Position numbers and translations under genes: made by a program | Shown here: piece after piece, positions 10,440 to 18,346 of the stretch | How positions within the stretch are numbered: position 1 is the first letter of the stretch | How the letters are laid out: each line of letters begins with the position of its first letter | The notes under the pieces: model-generated | Databases searched by the model: none | The model's input: only the letters and a program-made list of their open reading frames with translations | Told to the model about the DNA's origin: nothing | Assembly (NCBI RefSeq): GCF_014323725.1 | Contig: NZ_JABVED010000012.1 | Coordinates: 124,001 to 188,000 of the forward strand | Direction: 5' to 3' | DNA: 64,000 nt | Origin: Actinokineospora xionganensis | Lineage (GTDB): Bacteria; Actinomycetota; Actinomycetes; Mycobacteriales; Pseudonocardiaceae

Positions 10440-10670
10440 TCAGGCGTCGCTCGGCGCCTTCGTGACGATCGGCTCGGGCTGCGCGTAGTTGTCACCCGCG
10501 GGCGGGGAGCTGCGCACGATGTTCAGCTTGATCACGCGGCCGTCGGTGCAGGTGATCTGGAGATCGGTCACGGAGTCGTCGACCCGGTAGGTGTCGACGC
10601 CCGCGATGCCGGGGTGACCGCACTCGGTGAGCAGCGTGCGGACATGTTCGACGAATCGTTCACGCCACAT
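10440..10670 (-). CDS. small conserved-looking protein of unknown function
   Basis: The 76-residue product has no recognised domain. It is soluble and has an alternating pattern (DLQITCTDGRVIKLNIV) that looks like a beta hairpin, ending in a Pro/Ala-rich tail. Its ATG overlaps the TGA of the gene before it by one base (TGATG), so the two are almost certainly translationally coupled. The preceding product also ends in a beta-rich ARATIQVRSVEG segment, so the two may be partners. I do not recognise the family. Confidence 0.7.
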   Translation of the reverse strand: MWRERFVEHVRTLLTECGHPGIAGVDTYRVDDSVTDLQITCTDGRVIKLNIVRSSPPAGDNYAQPEPIVTKAPSDA

Positions 10671-10888
10671 CAGACCGCCTCGGCCGGGATCTCATACGGC
10701 TTGTGCGCGGGCACCTTCGGGCCCTCGACCGAGCGGACCTGAATGGTCGCGCGTGCCCCCGAAGCGAACTCCACGCGGACGCGACTGTGCCGAGAGTGTT
10801 CCTTGTTCAGAGCCACGGCGCTCAAGATCTCAGGGTGTTCCTGGCTGAGCAGGGACACCAACAGCGTGTCCAGTTCTCTGAGTTGCAC
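10670..10888 (-). CDS. small protein of unknown function, coupled to the following gene
   Basis: A 72-residue product starting at the GTG at 10888 (VQLRELDTLLVSLLSQEHPE), with an N-terminal helix and a beta-rich C-terminal half. The frame stays open upstream through a perfect hairpin, but that part reads as low-complexity sequence, so I reject the longer form. The stop overlaps the next start by one base. It is downstream of the ndk terminator hairpin, so it needs its own promoter or read-through. No family recognised. Confidence 0.65.
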   Translation of the reverse strand: MQLRELDTLLVSLLSQEHPEILSAVALNKEHSRHSRVRVEFASGARATIQVRSVEGPKVPAHKPYEIPAEAV

Positions 10889-10912
10889 GCCGTCATCATG
10901 CCGTGCCGCCGC

Positions 10913-10956
10913 CGGTGTGGTTGCCACCCCGCTGTCACGGGGTGGCAACCACACCG
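10913..10956 (-). terminator. 19-bp perfect hairpin after ndk
   Basis: The arms 10913-10931 and 10938-10956 are perfectly complementary (CGGTGTGGTTGCCACCCCG) around a 6-nt loop. There is no T-run, as is common for actinobacterial hairpin terminators. It lies 44 nt past the ndk stop and is the natural end of that transcript. Confidence 0.75.
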
Positions 10957-10999
10957 TGCTTGACCACGTCTTCGACGGGTCAAGCGTTGCTTGCCGCGA

Positions 11000-11410
11000 T
11001 CAGAGGTCGGGGAACCAGAGCTTGACCTCACGCTCGGCGGACTCCGGGGAGTCCGATCCGTGCACCAGGTTGAACTGGACCTCGAGGCCGAAATCGGCGC
11101 GGATGCTTCCGGGGGCCGCCTTCTCGACGGGGTCGGTGCCGCCTGCGAGCTGACGGAAGGCCGCAGCCGCGCGCGGGCCCTCGACGACGAGCGCCACGAC
11201 GGGACCGGAGGTGATGAACTCCAGGAGGTCGCCGAAGAACGGACGCTCGGCGTGCTCGGCGTAGTGCTGCTCCGCCAGCGAGCGGTCGACGTTGCGCAGT
11301 TCAAGCGCGACGAGCTTGAGGCCCTTCCGCTCGATCCGCGAAATCACCTCGCCGACCAGACCACGGCTCACACCGTCCGGCTTAACCAGGACCAGGCTGC
11401 GCTCGCTCAC
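11000..11410 (-). CDS. ndk: nucleoside diphosphate kinase
   Basis: This 136-residue enzyme transfers the gamma phosphate of ATP to other NDPs through a phospho-histidine. The active-site His is in NLVHGSDS; the N-terminal [13 protein letters not shown] strand ([19 protein letters not shown]) and C-terminal EVKLWFPDL are canonical. The GTG start has AGGAG 6 nt upstream. Length matches the family. It is monocistronic, judging by the strong hairpin after it. In related genomes it usually sits next to folC and DUF4233; here about 12 kb of other genes lie between. Confidence 0.98.
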   Translation of the reverse strand: MSERSLVLVKPDGVSRGLVGEVISRIERKGLKLVALELRNVDRSLAEQHYAEHAERPFFGDLLEFITSGPVVALVVEGPRAAAAFRQLAGGTDPVEKAAPGSIRADFGLEVQFNLVHGSDSPESAEREVKLWFPDL

Positions 11411-11719
11411 GCTAGCTCCTCATACAGATCAGATTTGTTTCCCCGGATTGTCGAGGACGCGGTCAGCGTAGCCACCGGCGCCGCGGAGAACACACACGGG
11501 AGCGCCGGCCGCCCCGCAACCTCCGGGAGATCCCTGGCGTAGCCGTTTTCGACTGTGCGCCCCCGGAGCACGTCACAGCATTCCGTACTCCTTCATGGCG
11601 GTGGCCGCGGCGCGAACGCACGAGCGTGTGAGCCGGGTAACCCGGTCGGCTGGCAGCACTTGCCGCGCTCCCGTTCGCCAGGCCACGGTGAGCGCATGGA
11701 CCGAACGGAGAGTGCAAAC
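11411..11719. other. 309-base stretch without a convincing gene
   Basis: It holds the ndk ribosome-binding site (AGGAG, about 11417-11421) and presumably the divergent promoters for ndk and the secreted protein gene at 11720. On the minus strand around 11578-11660 a short open stretch reads VTRLTRSCVRAAATAMKEY and a stop. It looks protein-like but has no start or domain and could be a gene fragment. I see nothing else definite. Confidence 0.4.
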
Positions 11720-12244
11720 GTGATTACCCGACGTGTCGTCTCGATCGTCGCCCTCATCGTGGCCCTGTTCGCCGGGGTGACCGCCGCCCCCGCGTCCGCC
11801 GAGCAAGCCGACCCCTCGGACCTGTCGTACCACTACAGATACGACCTGTGGGTCGAGACCGCCTACAACCCCGAGCACCTGGCCTCGACCGTCGCGGGCA
11901 GGCTGACCGCGTACTTCCCGTTCGACAGCAACTGCACGTACCTGCCGCAGGTCGGGCAGCGCTGCGAGCTGTACTCGGTGCCGGGCTTCCCCCTGTTCGG
12001 GACGACGAACCCGGTGATGGTGGTCGACCGGACCCCAACGAGCTGGACGTTCCGTTCGCTGCCGGGGCACACCGAGGGCGCCGACCGGTACATCACCTTC
12101 CGCTTCCTGTACGGCCGCTTCGGCTACGAACTCGACGTCGAGGCCTGGGGGCCGTGGACACTCTCGGCCTCGCTCACGGTGTCCGGCGGCGCGGCGCGCG
12201 CGGTGTGGCAGCGGTTCGCGGACAACATCTCGCGGTTCCTGTAG
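11720..12244 (+). CDS. secreted protein of unknown function
   Basis: The 174-residue product opens with a clear Sec signal peptide (ITRRVVSIVALIVALFAG, cleavage near PASA-EQ). The mature part is about 145 residues, rich in aromatic residues, with two Cys (SNCTYLP and QRCELYS) positioned to form a disulfide. It resembles a small extracellular beta-rich domain, but I recognise no family. I favour the GTG at 11720, which has GGAGAG 7 nt upstream and gives a canonical signal peptide. An ATG at 11696 is an alternative. It converges on the gene ending at 12281 across a hairpin. Confidence 0.75.
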   Translation: MITRRVVSIVALIVALFAGVTAAPASAEQADPSDLSYHYRYDLWVETAYNPEHLASTVAGRLTAYFPFDSNCTYLPQVGQRCELYSVPGFPLFGTTNPVMVVDRTPTSWTFRSLPGHTEGADRYITFRFLYGRFGYELDVEAWGPWTLSASLTVSGGAARAVWQRFADNISRFL

Positions 12245-12248
12245 TGGA

Positions 12249-12275
12249 GTGGCCCGGCCGGGGAGGCCGGGCCAC
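12249..12275. terminator. bidirectional hairpin between convergent genes
   Basis: An 11-bp perfect stem (GTGGCCCGGCC with its complement) around a 5-nt loop lies between the stop at 12244 (+) and the stop at 12281 (-). Its position suits termination from both sides. Confidence 0.65.
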
Positions 12276-12280
12276 CCGCC

Positions 12281-13486
12281 TCACCAGGTGCTGTTGACCA
12301 GTCCGGTGCCGAGGTAGACCTGGTCGAAACCGTTGCCGTCGTTGTCGTCGGTGTAGGCCAGGGTGATCAGCCCCCACGGGTCGACCGCCACCGCGGGCTC
12401 GTCCTGCCGCCCGGCGACGGTCGTGTTCAGCCGCTGCCGGGGCAGCCGCCCGGCGGTGGTGCCGTCGGGGTTGAGGCCCTGGGCGTACACGTCCGAGGCC
12501 TCGGCCCAGTTGACGACCGCGGCGCGCTGGTCGTCGATGCCGACCTGGGGGTCGGCACCGGGGACCAGCGTGTCGCCTGCCGAGGCGGCGCCGGTGGCCG
12601 AGAACGACCGGACGCCGATCTGCGCGACGCCCGTGTGGTCGGTCTCCCAGCCGACGACGAAGTCGCCGTTGAAGTTCGCCGCCACGGCCGGGTGCCTTTG
12701 CTGGCCGCCCGCGTTCACGTTGACCACCGCCTGGGCGAGCTTGACCGCACCCGATGAGGTGAAGCTCTTGCGGGCGATGTTGAACCACCCGTTCCCGTCG
12801 CCGTCCTCGTCCCAGACCACGATCGCGTTCTGCGCGGCGCCCATAGCTATATCGGGACGCTGGTGGGTGCCGCCGGTGGCGTGCGCCTGCACCTCATAGG
12901 TCTTGGCGGTGACGGACGCGAATCCGGAGACCCGCACGGTCGGCGCGGTCGTGGTCTGCTTGTCCTCGAAGGCGACCGCGAACCCCGGGCCGTCCGGGTC
13001 GGCGGCCACGGCCGGGTGGGTCTGCTGACCGGCCGAGGTCCCATTGGCGGTCGCGGACCCGGTGACGGTGCCCGCCGTGTTCACCGCGCGGACCGCGATC
13101 TGGAAGTACCCGTTGCCGTCCTTGTCGTCGGCCCAGACGACGACGGCGCTGCCGTCCTCGTGCAGCGCGACATCGGGCTGGATGTGCCGCCAGTTCCCGG
13201 TGCCCACCGCGGACAACTTCTTCTCGTAGAGAGAGACACCATCGCGGTAAAGGCGAAGGAAGATCTCACTGTGCAGGTTGTCGGTCGGGTTCGTGGAGTC
13301 GCGGTCGTCTTCCCAGACGACGGCGGTGTAACCGGTGCGGACCGACGCGACGGCGGCGTTGTCCTGGTCGCCGGTGGCGACGCTGTTCGCGACGGTCCAG
13401 GTGAGCGTGCCGTCGGCGTGCGCGATGCCCGTGCCCACGAGGGTCGCGGCCAGTGCCAGCCCGGTGATCGTCAGAGAGGTGCGCAT
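12281..13486 (-). CDS. secreted repeat protein, probable beta-propeller with calcium-type loops
   Basis: This 401-residue protein starts with a signal peptide (MRTSLTITGLALAATLVGTG, cleavage near AHA-DG). The rest is made of about six to seven repeats of 45-55 residues with the pattern HPAVA-x-VVW-ED-DGNG-xxQI-R. Three repeats end in near-identical acidic loops (ADDKDGNGYFQI, DEDGDGNGWFNI, TDDNDGNGFDQV) that look like EF-hand-like calcium sites. I infer an extracellular beta-propeller with binding rather than catalytic character. The ATG at 13486 was chosen because it begins the signal peptide; the frame is open further upstream into the phosphatase gene. Confidence 0.8.
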   Translation of the reverse strand: MRTSLTITGLALAATLVGTGIAHADGTLTWTVANSVATGDQDNAAVASVRTGYTAVVWEDDRDSTNPTDNLHSEIFLRLYRDGVSLYEKKLSAVGTGNWRHIQPDVALHEDGSAVVVWADDKDGNGYFQIAVRAVNTAGTVTGSATANGTSAGQQTHPAVAADPDGPGFAVAFEDKQTTTAPTVRVSGFASVTAKTYEVQAHATGGTHQRPDIAMGAAQNAIVVWDEDGDGNGWFNIARKSFTSSGAVKLAQAVVNVNAGGQQRHPAVAANFNGDFVVGWETDHTGVAQIGVRSFSATGAASAGDTLVPGADPQVGIDDQRAAVVNWAEASDVYAQGLNPDGTTAGRLPRQRLNTTVAGRQDEPAVAVDPWGLITLAYTDDNDGNGFDQVYLGTGLVNSTW

Positions 13487-13497
13487 GGTTGGGCCCT

Positions 13498-15009
13498 TCA
13501 CGGTGTCTGCAGGCCGGGGTTGCCCGCCTGGATCACGTAGCTCTTGATGGTCTTGACCGGGTAGTCGCGCACGGTGACCCGGTCGAGCGCGCGGAAGTCC
13601 ACGGTCATCTGCGTGGGCGTGGTGACGGTTCGGACGTAGCCGCGCAGGTTCTTGTAGAACTTCACGTGCGGGTTGAGGTTCGAAAGCCCGTTGTCGGTGG
13701 CGTTGCCGTCGCCGCCCGACGTGATCGACGTGGTGACCAGCTCGGTGCCGATGATCCGGTTCTGGGTGCCGTAGTTCTGCATGAGGTTGCTGGCCCACGA
13801 GCGGTGGACGTCGCCGGTGAGGACGACGGTGCTCCTGTTGCCCTGCGCGTCCCAGCCGTTCTGGATACGACCGCGGTTCGCGGTGTACCCGTCCCACGAG
13901 TCCATGCTCTTCGACCCGTCCGCCGCGGCGAGACGCTGGGCGAAGAAGACCTGCTGGCCGAGGATGTCCCAGGTGCCCAGCTTCTGGCTCATCCCGTTGA
14001 GCAGCCACGATTCCTGGGTCGCGCCGGTGAGCGTGCGCGCCGGGTCGTCGGCCGCCGGGCAGAGCTTGGTGCCGTCGCCGCAGGCCTGGTCGTCGCGGTA
14101 CTGGCGGGTGTCGAGCATGTGGAAGGTGGCCAGGCTCCCCCAGCGCAACCGGCGGTAGAGCTGCAGATTCGCACCGGAGGGAGCCTGCGCGGCCCGCAGC
14201 GGCATGTGCTCGTAGTAGGCCTTGTAGGCGGCGGCTCGACGCGCGGTGAAGTCACCGGCGGGTGAGGTGTCGTTGCGGATCAGGCCGGCGTAGTTGTTCT
14301 CGACCTCGTGGTCGTCCCATACGACCAGCCACGGCGCGGCGGCGTGCGCGGCCTGCAGGTCGGGGTCGCGCTTGTAGAGCGCGTGGCGCACGCGGTAGCT
14401 CGCCAGGTTGCTGATCTCGGTCGACGGCTGGTGGGTCCGCACGCCCGTGGAGCCCGCGCCGCCCTCGTAGATGTAGTCGCCGAGATGCAGGATCAGGTCG
14501 GGGTTCTCCTCGGCCATCCTGCGGTACGCGGTGAAGTAACCCGCTTCGTAGTGCGAGCAGGAGGCGAAGAGCATCGTCAGCGACGGGCTGGTTCCCACGG
14601 CGGGCGCGGTGCGGGCGCGGCCGACCGGGGAGATGTGGCCCATGGCGCGGAACCGGTACCAGTACTCGCGTCCCGGCAGCAGGCCGGTCAGCTCGACGTG
14701 GACGCTGTGGCCCCAGCTCTGGGTCGCGGTGAAGGTGCCGCTCGCGGCGAGGGTGGTGAAGTACCGGTCGGTGGAGACCTGCCACTCCACGGCGACGTTG
14801 GCACTGGACATGCCGCCGAGCCCGTCGGCGTTGAGCGGGCTGGGGGCCAGGCGGGTCCATAAGACGAAACCGTCGGCGCTGGGCTCACCGGAGGCGACGC
14901 CGAGGGTGAAGGGATACAGCGCGGCACTCGCCGAACTGGCGGAGAGGATGGTGGCACCGGCGCTTGCGAGACCGCCGATGAGGAAGGTCCGTCGTTGCAG
15001 TCGGGTCAT
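13498..15009 (-). CDS. phoD: PhoD-type alkaline phosphatase, Tat-exported (copy 1)
   Basis: This 503-residue phosphodiesterase/phosphomonoesterase has a Tat signal (RLQRRTFLIGGLASAGATIL) and the PhoD N-terminal beta domain, then the metallophosphatase core with LILHLGDYIYEG, VWDDHEVENNYAG and LTGDVHRSWASNL as metal-ligand motifs. The family binds Fe and Ca and releases phosphate from phosphodiesters outside the cell. The next gene, encoding the repeat protein, starts 12 nt after its stop, so the two are probably one operon. A second PhoD lies at 19358-20872 with only modest resemblance, so this is not a recent duplication. Confidence 0.95.
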   Translation of the reverse strand: MTRLQRRTFLIGGLASAGATILSASSASAALYPFTLGVASGEPSADGFVLWTRLAPSPLNADGLGGMSSANVAVEWQVSTDRYFTTLAASGTFTATQSWGHSVHVELTGLLPGREYWYRFRAMGHISPVGRARTAPAVGTSPSLTMLFASCSHYEAGYFTAYRRMAEENPDLILHLGDYIYEGGAGSTGVRTHQPSTEISNLASYRVRHALYKRDPDLQAAHAAAPWLVVWDDHEVENNYAGLIRNDTSPAGDFTARRAAAYKAYYEHMPLRAAQAPSGANLQLYRRLRWGSLATFHMLDTRQYRDDQACGDGTKLCPAADDPARTLTGATQESWLLNGMSQKLGTWDILGQQVFFAQRLAAADGSKSMDSWDGYTANRGRIQNGWDAQGNRSTVVLTGDVHRSWASNLMQNYGTQNRIIGTELVTTSITSGGDGNATDNGLSNLNPHVKFYKNLRGYVRTVTTPTQMTVDFRALDRVTVRDYPVKTIKSYVIQAGNPGLQTP

Positions 15010-15141
15010 AGATCGTTCATAGGACGCGCGCGCGAGCAGCCCAAGGCTTCGCGCGAACTATTCACCGGATATGCGTCAGGTCGAGGCGAGCTGGCAGACA
15101 GTTAGGGGTCGACATGGCCGGGCAGACGCGATAATCCGCAG

Positions 15142-16527
15142 TCAGCGAGCGTCGGCGAGGAGGTCACGCACCACGTTGACGACGGCCGTAGGCGATCGCG
15201 CAGCCAACTGCGGCAAGCCGCGAGCACCCGGCGGCACGATGTCCGATCCATCAATGTTGATGATCCACAGCCGAAGCTCCCCCGCTCGATAGCGCTTCAA
15301 CGCGAGTTGAATCTCGTCGTAGCAATACCGACTCGCCGCATACGAGCGACTCCACAGGACAATGAACAGATCCGAACGCAACACCGCGTCTTCGATGGCT
15401 GATTCCACCGTGCGATCGGCAGGCAACTCCCGCTCTCCGAAGAGCACGCGCAGTCCCGCTGAGGACAAGTAGTCGTCCAGCGCTCGTGCGTACTCCACGT
15501 CCAACCGTGCTCGACTCACGAACACGGTGTCAGGGCGTTGTGGGAGACCGAGCGCGCGGACTCTGGCCGTGACCATCTGGTTCGCGATGACCATCGCCTC
15601 GCCCACAGCGTTCTTGTCCATCAGCTTTCGCGGGTCCAGCCATGGATGTGACCGCCCCCAGTCTCGGCGCAGAAACACGCGCTCCGCCGCTCCACCCAGG
15701 AACGCGAACGGGACGACCGGCTGTTGACGCGCCTCGGCGAGATGCAGAATCGTGTTGGCGCTCTTACCAAGCTTCCCGCCAACCGTGATCAGCGCGTCAG
15801 CCTGTTCCATCGCCATCAGCTGACACAGCAGCCAAGCCTGGCCCAGCGAATCCGGATCATCTATCTCCGGGCCTGGATAGAACCAACTCTTGATCTGGTC
15901 CCCGGCATCCGCGTCCAAGATCGCGAGCAGCTGCGTGTATTTGTTCTCAATGTGCGGGTGGCGCGGCCGGTGCATGTGCACCGTTCCACCCGCCCTGGCT
16001 TCCACGAACCCGCGCAGTGCGTGAAAGTCCACCGAATCCGGAAACGGACTGCAGACGATGAGATCCGCTCCGGATTGGGCGACGGTCGCGCCGAGCCGCT
16101 GGCTGAACCGTTCCAACTCCGCCTTCTCGAAGTCGGGATAGTTCGTCTCACCAGTGACCCCACCGAGGACGAAGACCGAACGGACTCTGCCATCCTGCTC
16201 ATCGGTCGGGTGGGCGGCGGGCACGTCACCACCGTTGACCGCGTCCCATAGTTGCTTGAATCGTCGTGCCTCGTCGCTCGAGCTGCGCTGAGGCGTGCTC
16301 CACTCAGCCAGCACACGCACCACCGGTTCCAGTTTCGACCACTTCGGCATCCCGGAACCGTGCAGCATCGCGGACACCTTCTGATGGCTGACCGTGTCCC
16401 GAAACCGGTCGTCCTCAGTCACCGTGTCCGCGATCATGCGAAGTCCGGGTGTGCCCGCGGCACGGTAAAGCTCGTGAAGCGCCTCGGTCAGTTCCCGGAG
16501 CGGCCCACGCGGCAAATCGTCCGGCAT
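15142..16527 (-). CDS. HTH-SLOG-TIR three-domain protein, probable NAD+-targeting defence effector
   Basis: Three parts can be read in this 461-residue protein. Residues 1-100 look like the XRE-like helical head common on actinobacterial signalling proteins (SHQKVSAMLHGSGMPKWSKLE). Residues 114-325 resemble a SLOG/LOG Rossmann fold: an opening SVFVLGGVTG strand and the nucleotide-loop-like ADALITVGGKLGKSANTIL. Residues 333-461 are a TIR domain (TVFVSRARLDVEYARAL, LFIVLWSRSYAASRYCYDE), with Glu405 at the position of the catalytic Glu of NAD+-cleaving bacterial TIRs. SLOG domains sense nucleotide signals in Thoeris ThsA. I infer a single-gene sensor-effector that depletes NAD+ on infection. The ATG at 16527 is preferred; the frame is open to a TTG at 16560. 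No partner gene is adjacent on its strand. Confidence 0.8.
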   Translation of the reverse strand: MPDDLPRGPLRELTEALHELYRAAGTPGLRMIADTVTEDDRFRDTVSHQKVSAMLHGSGMPKWSKLEPVVRVLAEWSTPQRSSSDEARRFKQLWDAVNGGDVPAAHPTDEQDGRVRSVFVLGGVTGETNYPDFEKAELERFSQRLGATVAQSGADLIVCSPFPDSVDFHALRGFVEARAGGTVHMHRPRHPHIENKYTQLLAILDADAGDQIKSWFYPGPEIDDPDSLGQAWLLCQLMAMEQADALITVGGKLGKSANTILHLAEARQQPVVPFAFLGGAAERVFLRRDWGRSHPWLDPRKLMDKNAVGEAMVIANQMVTARVRALGLPQRPDTVFVSRARLDVEYARALDDYLSSAGLRVLFGERELPADRTVESAIEDAVLRSDLFIVLWSRSYAASRYCYDEIQLALKRYRAGELRLWIINIDGSDIVPPGARGLPQLAARSPTAVVNVVRDLLADAR

Positions 16528-16713
16528 CGACACCGCCGTGGTGACCACCCCTGGTGTCAAGAAGCGTCAAATTCGCCTTGATCTTACGGGGCGGTGTGGA
16601 CCACGTTCGTCAATGTCCGTGTTTGTCGGGTCAACTTGCGATTTCCCGCCATCGGGCGCCATCAAGCTGGTCCCACGAAGCAATCTCAAGCAGGTGCGAG
16701 GGAGCAGACCGCG

Positions 16714-16935
16714 ATGGAGTTGCACGCGATCACCGAGTCAGTCGAGATCTACTTTGTCGCGAGAGCCGGGGTGCTTGCTGTCACCGCTGTGCTGCTGCTG
16801 CTCGCTGGACTCTCCGCGCTCTACTCGAAGCGCGCTGACAAGCGGAGCCGAGCGCGTGAGCTGCTCGTCCTGCTTGTCGGGCGACAGCGCCCCGCAAAGC
16901 GACGGTCGACGAACTCCGCGCTGCCAAGCGAGTGA
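16714..16935 (+). CDS. small single-pass membrane protein
   Basis: A 73-residue product with one hydrophobic helix (AGVLAVTAVLLLLAGLSAL) followed by a strongly basic tail (YSKRADKRSRARELLVLL, then QRPAKRRS). The positive tail predicts N-out/C-in topology. GAGGGAG lies about 9 nt before the ATG. It is divergent from the HTH-SLOG-TIR gene (187 nt between starts) and 84 nt upstream of the flavocytochrome gene. No family recognised; a link to either neighbour is possible but unproven. Confidence 0.65.
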   Translation: MELHAITESVEIYFVARAGVLAVTAVLLLLAGLSALYSKRADKRSRARELLVLLVGRQRPAKRRSTNSALPSE

Positions 16936-17019
16936 ACCCCGGGCTGTGTTCGTGCGTAAAGCAGGCAGGGATTGACGTGGCGGTGACACTGACCGCGACG
17001 ACTACGAGAGGCAGCGACC

Positions 17020-18345
17020 ATGGCGACGGGTGTCCAAGGCAGGCGCTCTATGCCGCCGGTTGTTCAGGCGCGGTGGGCGCTCTGGGCGTTTGTGCTGGTC
17101 AACGTGGGGATTGTCGAGATCCTGTTCTTCACCAGCGGCACCGGCAAGAACTCGATCCTCACCGTCGCCAAGTTCGTCGGCCTGCACGCCGCCCTGCTGA
17201 TGATGTTCCAGTTGCTGTTGGTCGCCCGGCTTCCCTGGCTGGACCGCCGCATCGGTATGGACCGGCTGACGGTGTGGCACCGGTGGACCGGCTTCACCCT
17301 CCTCTGGACCGTGCTCACGCACGCCACGCTGGTCGTGCTCGGCTACGCGACGCTGGACAGCGCGTCGATGGCGCGCACCTTCCTCGCCCTGGCCGGGGTG
17401 CCCGCGTCGCTGCTGGGCATGCTCGCCGCCGCCGCCATCATCGCGGTCGCGGTCACCTCTCTCCGCCACTTCCGACGTCGGTTGCAATACGAGACCTGGC
17501 ACGGTCTGCACCTGATGGTGTACCTGGCGATCGCGCTGGCGTTCGTCCACCAACTCCTTGAGACGACGACGTTCAAGTCCTCCACGTTCGCCGTCGTCTA
17601 CTGGTGGACGCTGTGGATCGTCGCGTTCGGCTCGCTGCTCGTCGGGCGGATCGCCATGCCGCTGTGGCGCAACGCCTATCACCAGTTCCGGGTTCAGGCC
17701 GTGGTGCCTGAGTCCGACAACGCGGTGTCCGTTTACGTCACCGGCCGCCACCTCGACCGGCTGCCCGCCAAGGCCGGGCAGTTCTTCATCTGGCGGTTCC
17801 CCGGGCACAACCACTGGTGGCTGGCCAACCCGTTCTCGCTGTCCGCGGCGCCTGACGGCCGTTTCCTGCGGCTGACCGCCAAAGCGGTCGGCACCGCCAG
17901 CGCGGGCCTGCGGCACGTTCCGGCCGGGACCCGCGTGTTCATGGAGGGACCGTATGGCGCGTTCACCTCCCTGCAGCGGACTCGGCCCGGCACGCTGCTG
18001 ATCGCGGGCGGTGTCGGAATCACGCCCATCCGCGCATTGCTGGAGGAACGGTCGACCGAGGACGTCGTCGTCCTCTACCGAGTGCGCGACGAACGCGACG
18101 CGGTGCTGCTCAACGAGGTGCGCCAACTGGTCCGCGGCGGCAGGCTGCACCTGCTCACCGGGCGGACCAGGGACGGAGCGCGCCCGTTCGAGCCGGACAA
18201 TCTCCGTTCCCTGGTCCCCGACATCACCGAACGCGACATCTACGTCTGCGGCCCACCGGCCATGACCTCGTCGGTGCTGGCAGGCCTCCGGGCGATCAGA
18301 GTGCCGAACACGCAGGTGCACGCCGAGAAGTTCAGCATGGCCTGA
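17020..18345 (+). CDS. ferric reductase-like transmembrane flavocytochrome
   Basis: This 441-residue protein has six membrane spans over residues 1-225 with paired His suitable for haem (LTVWHRWTGF, LTHATLVV, YETWHGLHLMVY). A cytoplasmic ferredoxin-reductase-like half follows: FAD-binding AGQFFIWRF and NPFSLSAAP, NAD(P)-binding LLIAGGVGITPIRALLEE and C-terminal VCGPPAM. The architecture passes electrons from NAD(P)H through FAD and haem across the membrane, as in ferric reductases and NADPH-oxidase relatives. The natural acceptor is unknown. AGAGG precedes the ATG. Confidence 0.92.
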   Translation: MATGVQGRRSMPPVVQARWALWAFVLVNVGIVEILFFTSGTGKNSILTVAKFVGLHAALLMMFQLLLVARLPWLDRRIGMDRLTVWHRWTGFTLLWTVLTHATLVVLGYATLDSASMARTFLALAGVPASLLGMLAAAAIIAVAVTSLRHFRRRLQYETWHGLHLMVYLAIALAFVHQLLETTTFKSSTFAVVYWWTLWIVAFGSLLVGRIAMPLWRNAYHQFRVQAVVPESDNAVSVYVTGRHLDRLPAKAGQFFIWRFPGHNHWWLANPFSLSAAPDGRFLRLTAKAVGTASAGLRHVPAGTRVFMEGPYGAFTSLQRTRPGTLLIAGGVGITPIRALLEERSTEDVVVLYRVRDERDAVLLNEVRQLVRGGRLHLLTGRTRDGARPFEPDNLRSLVPDITERDIYVCGPPAMTSSVLAGLRAIRVPNTQVHAEKFSMA

Positions 18346-18346
18346 C

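Noticed and set aside
10913-10956. CRISPR repeat or attachment-site interpretation of the long hairpin
   Set aside because: It is a single copy with no spacers, and no integrase or tRNA is adjacent. A terminator after ndk explains it. No CRISPR array was found anywhere in the window.
16528-16713. Operon of the small membrane protein with the HTH-SLOG-TIR gene
   Set aside because: The two genes are divergent. Shared regulation is possible, but no shared operator was seen, so a two-gene system is not claimed.
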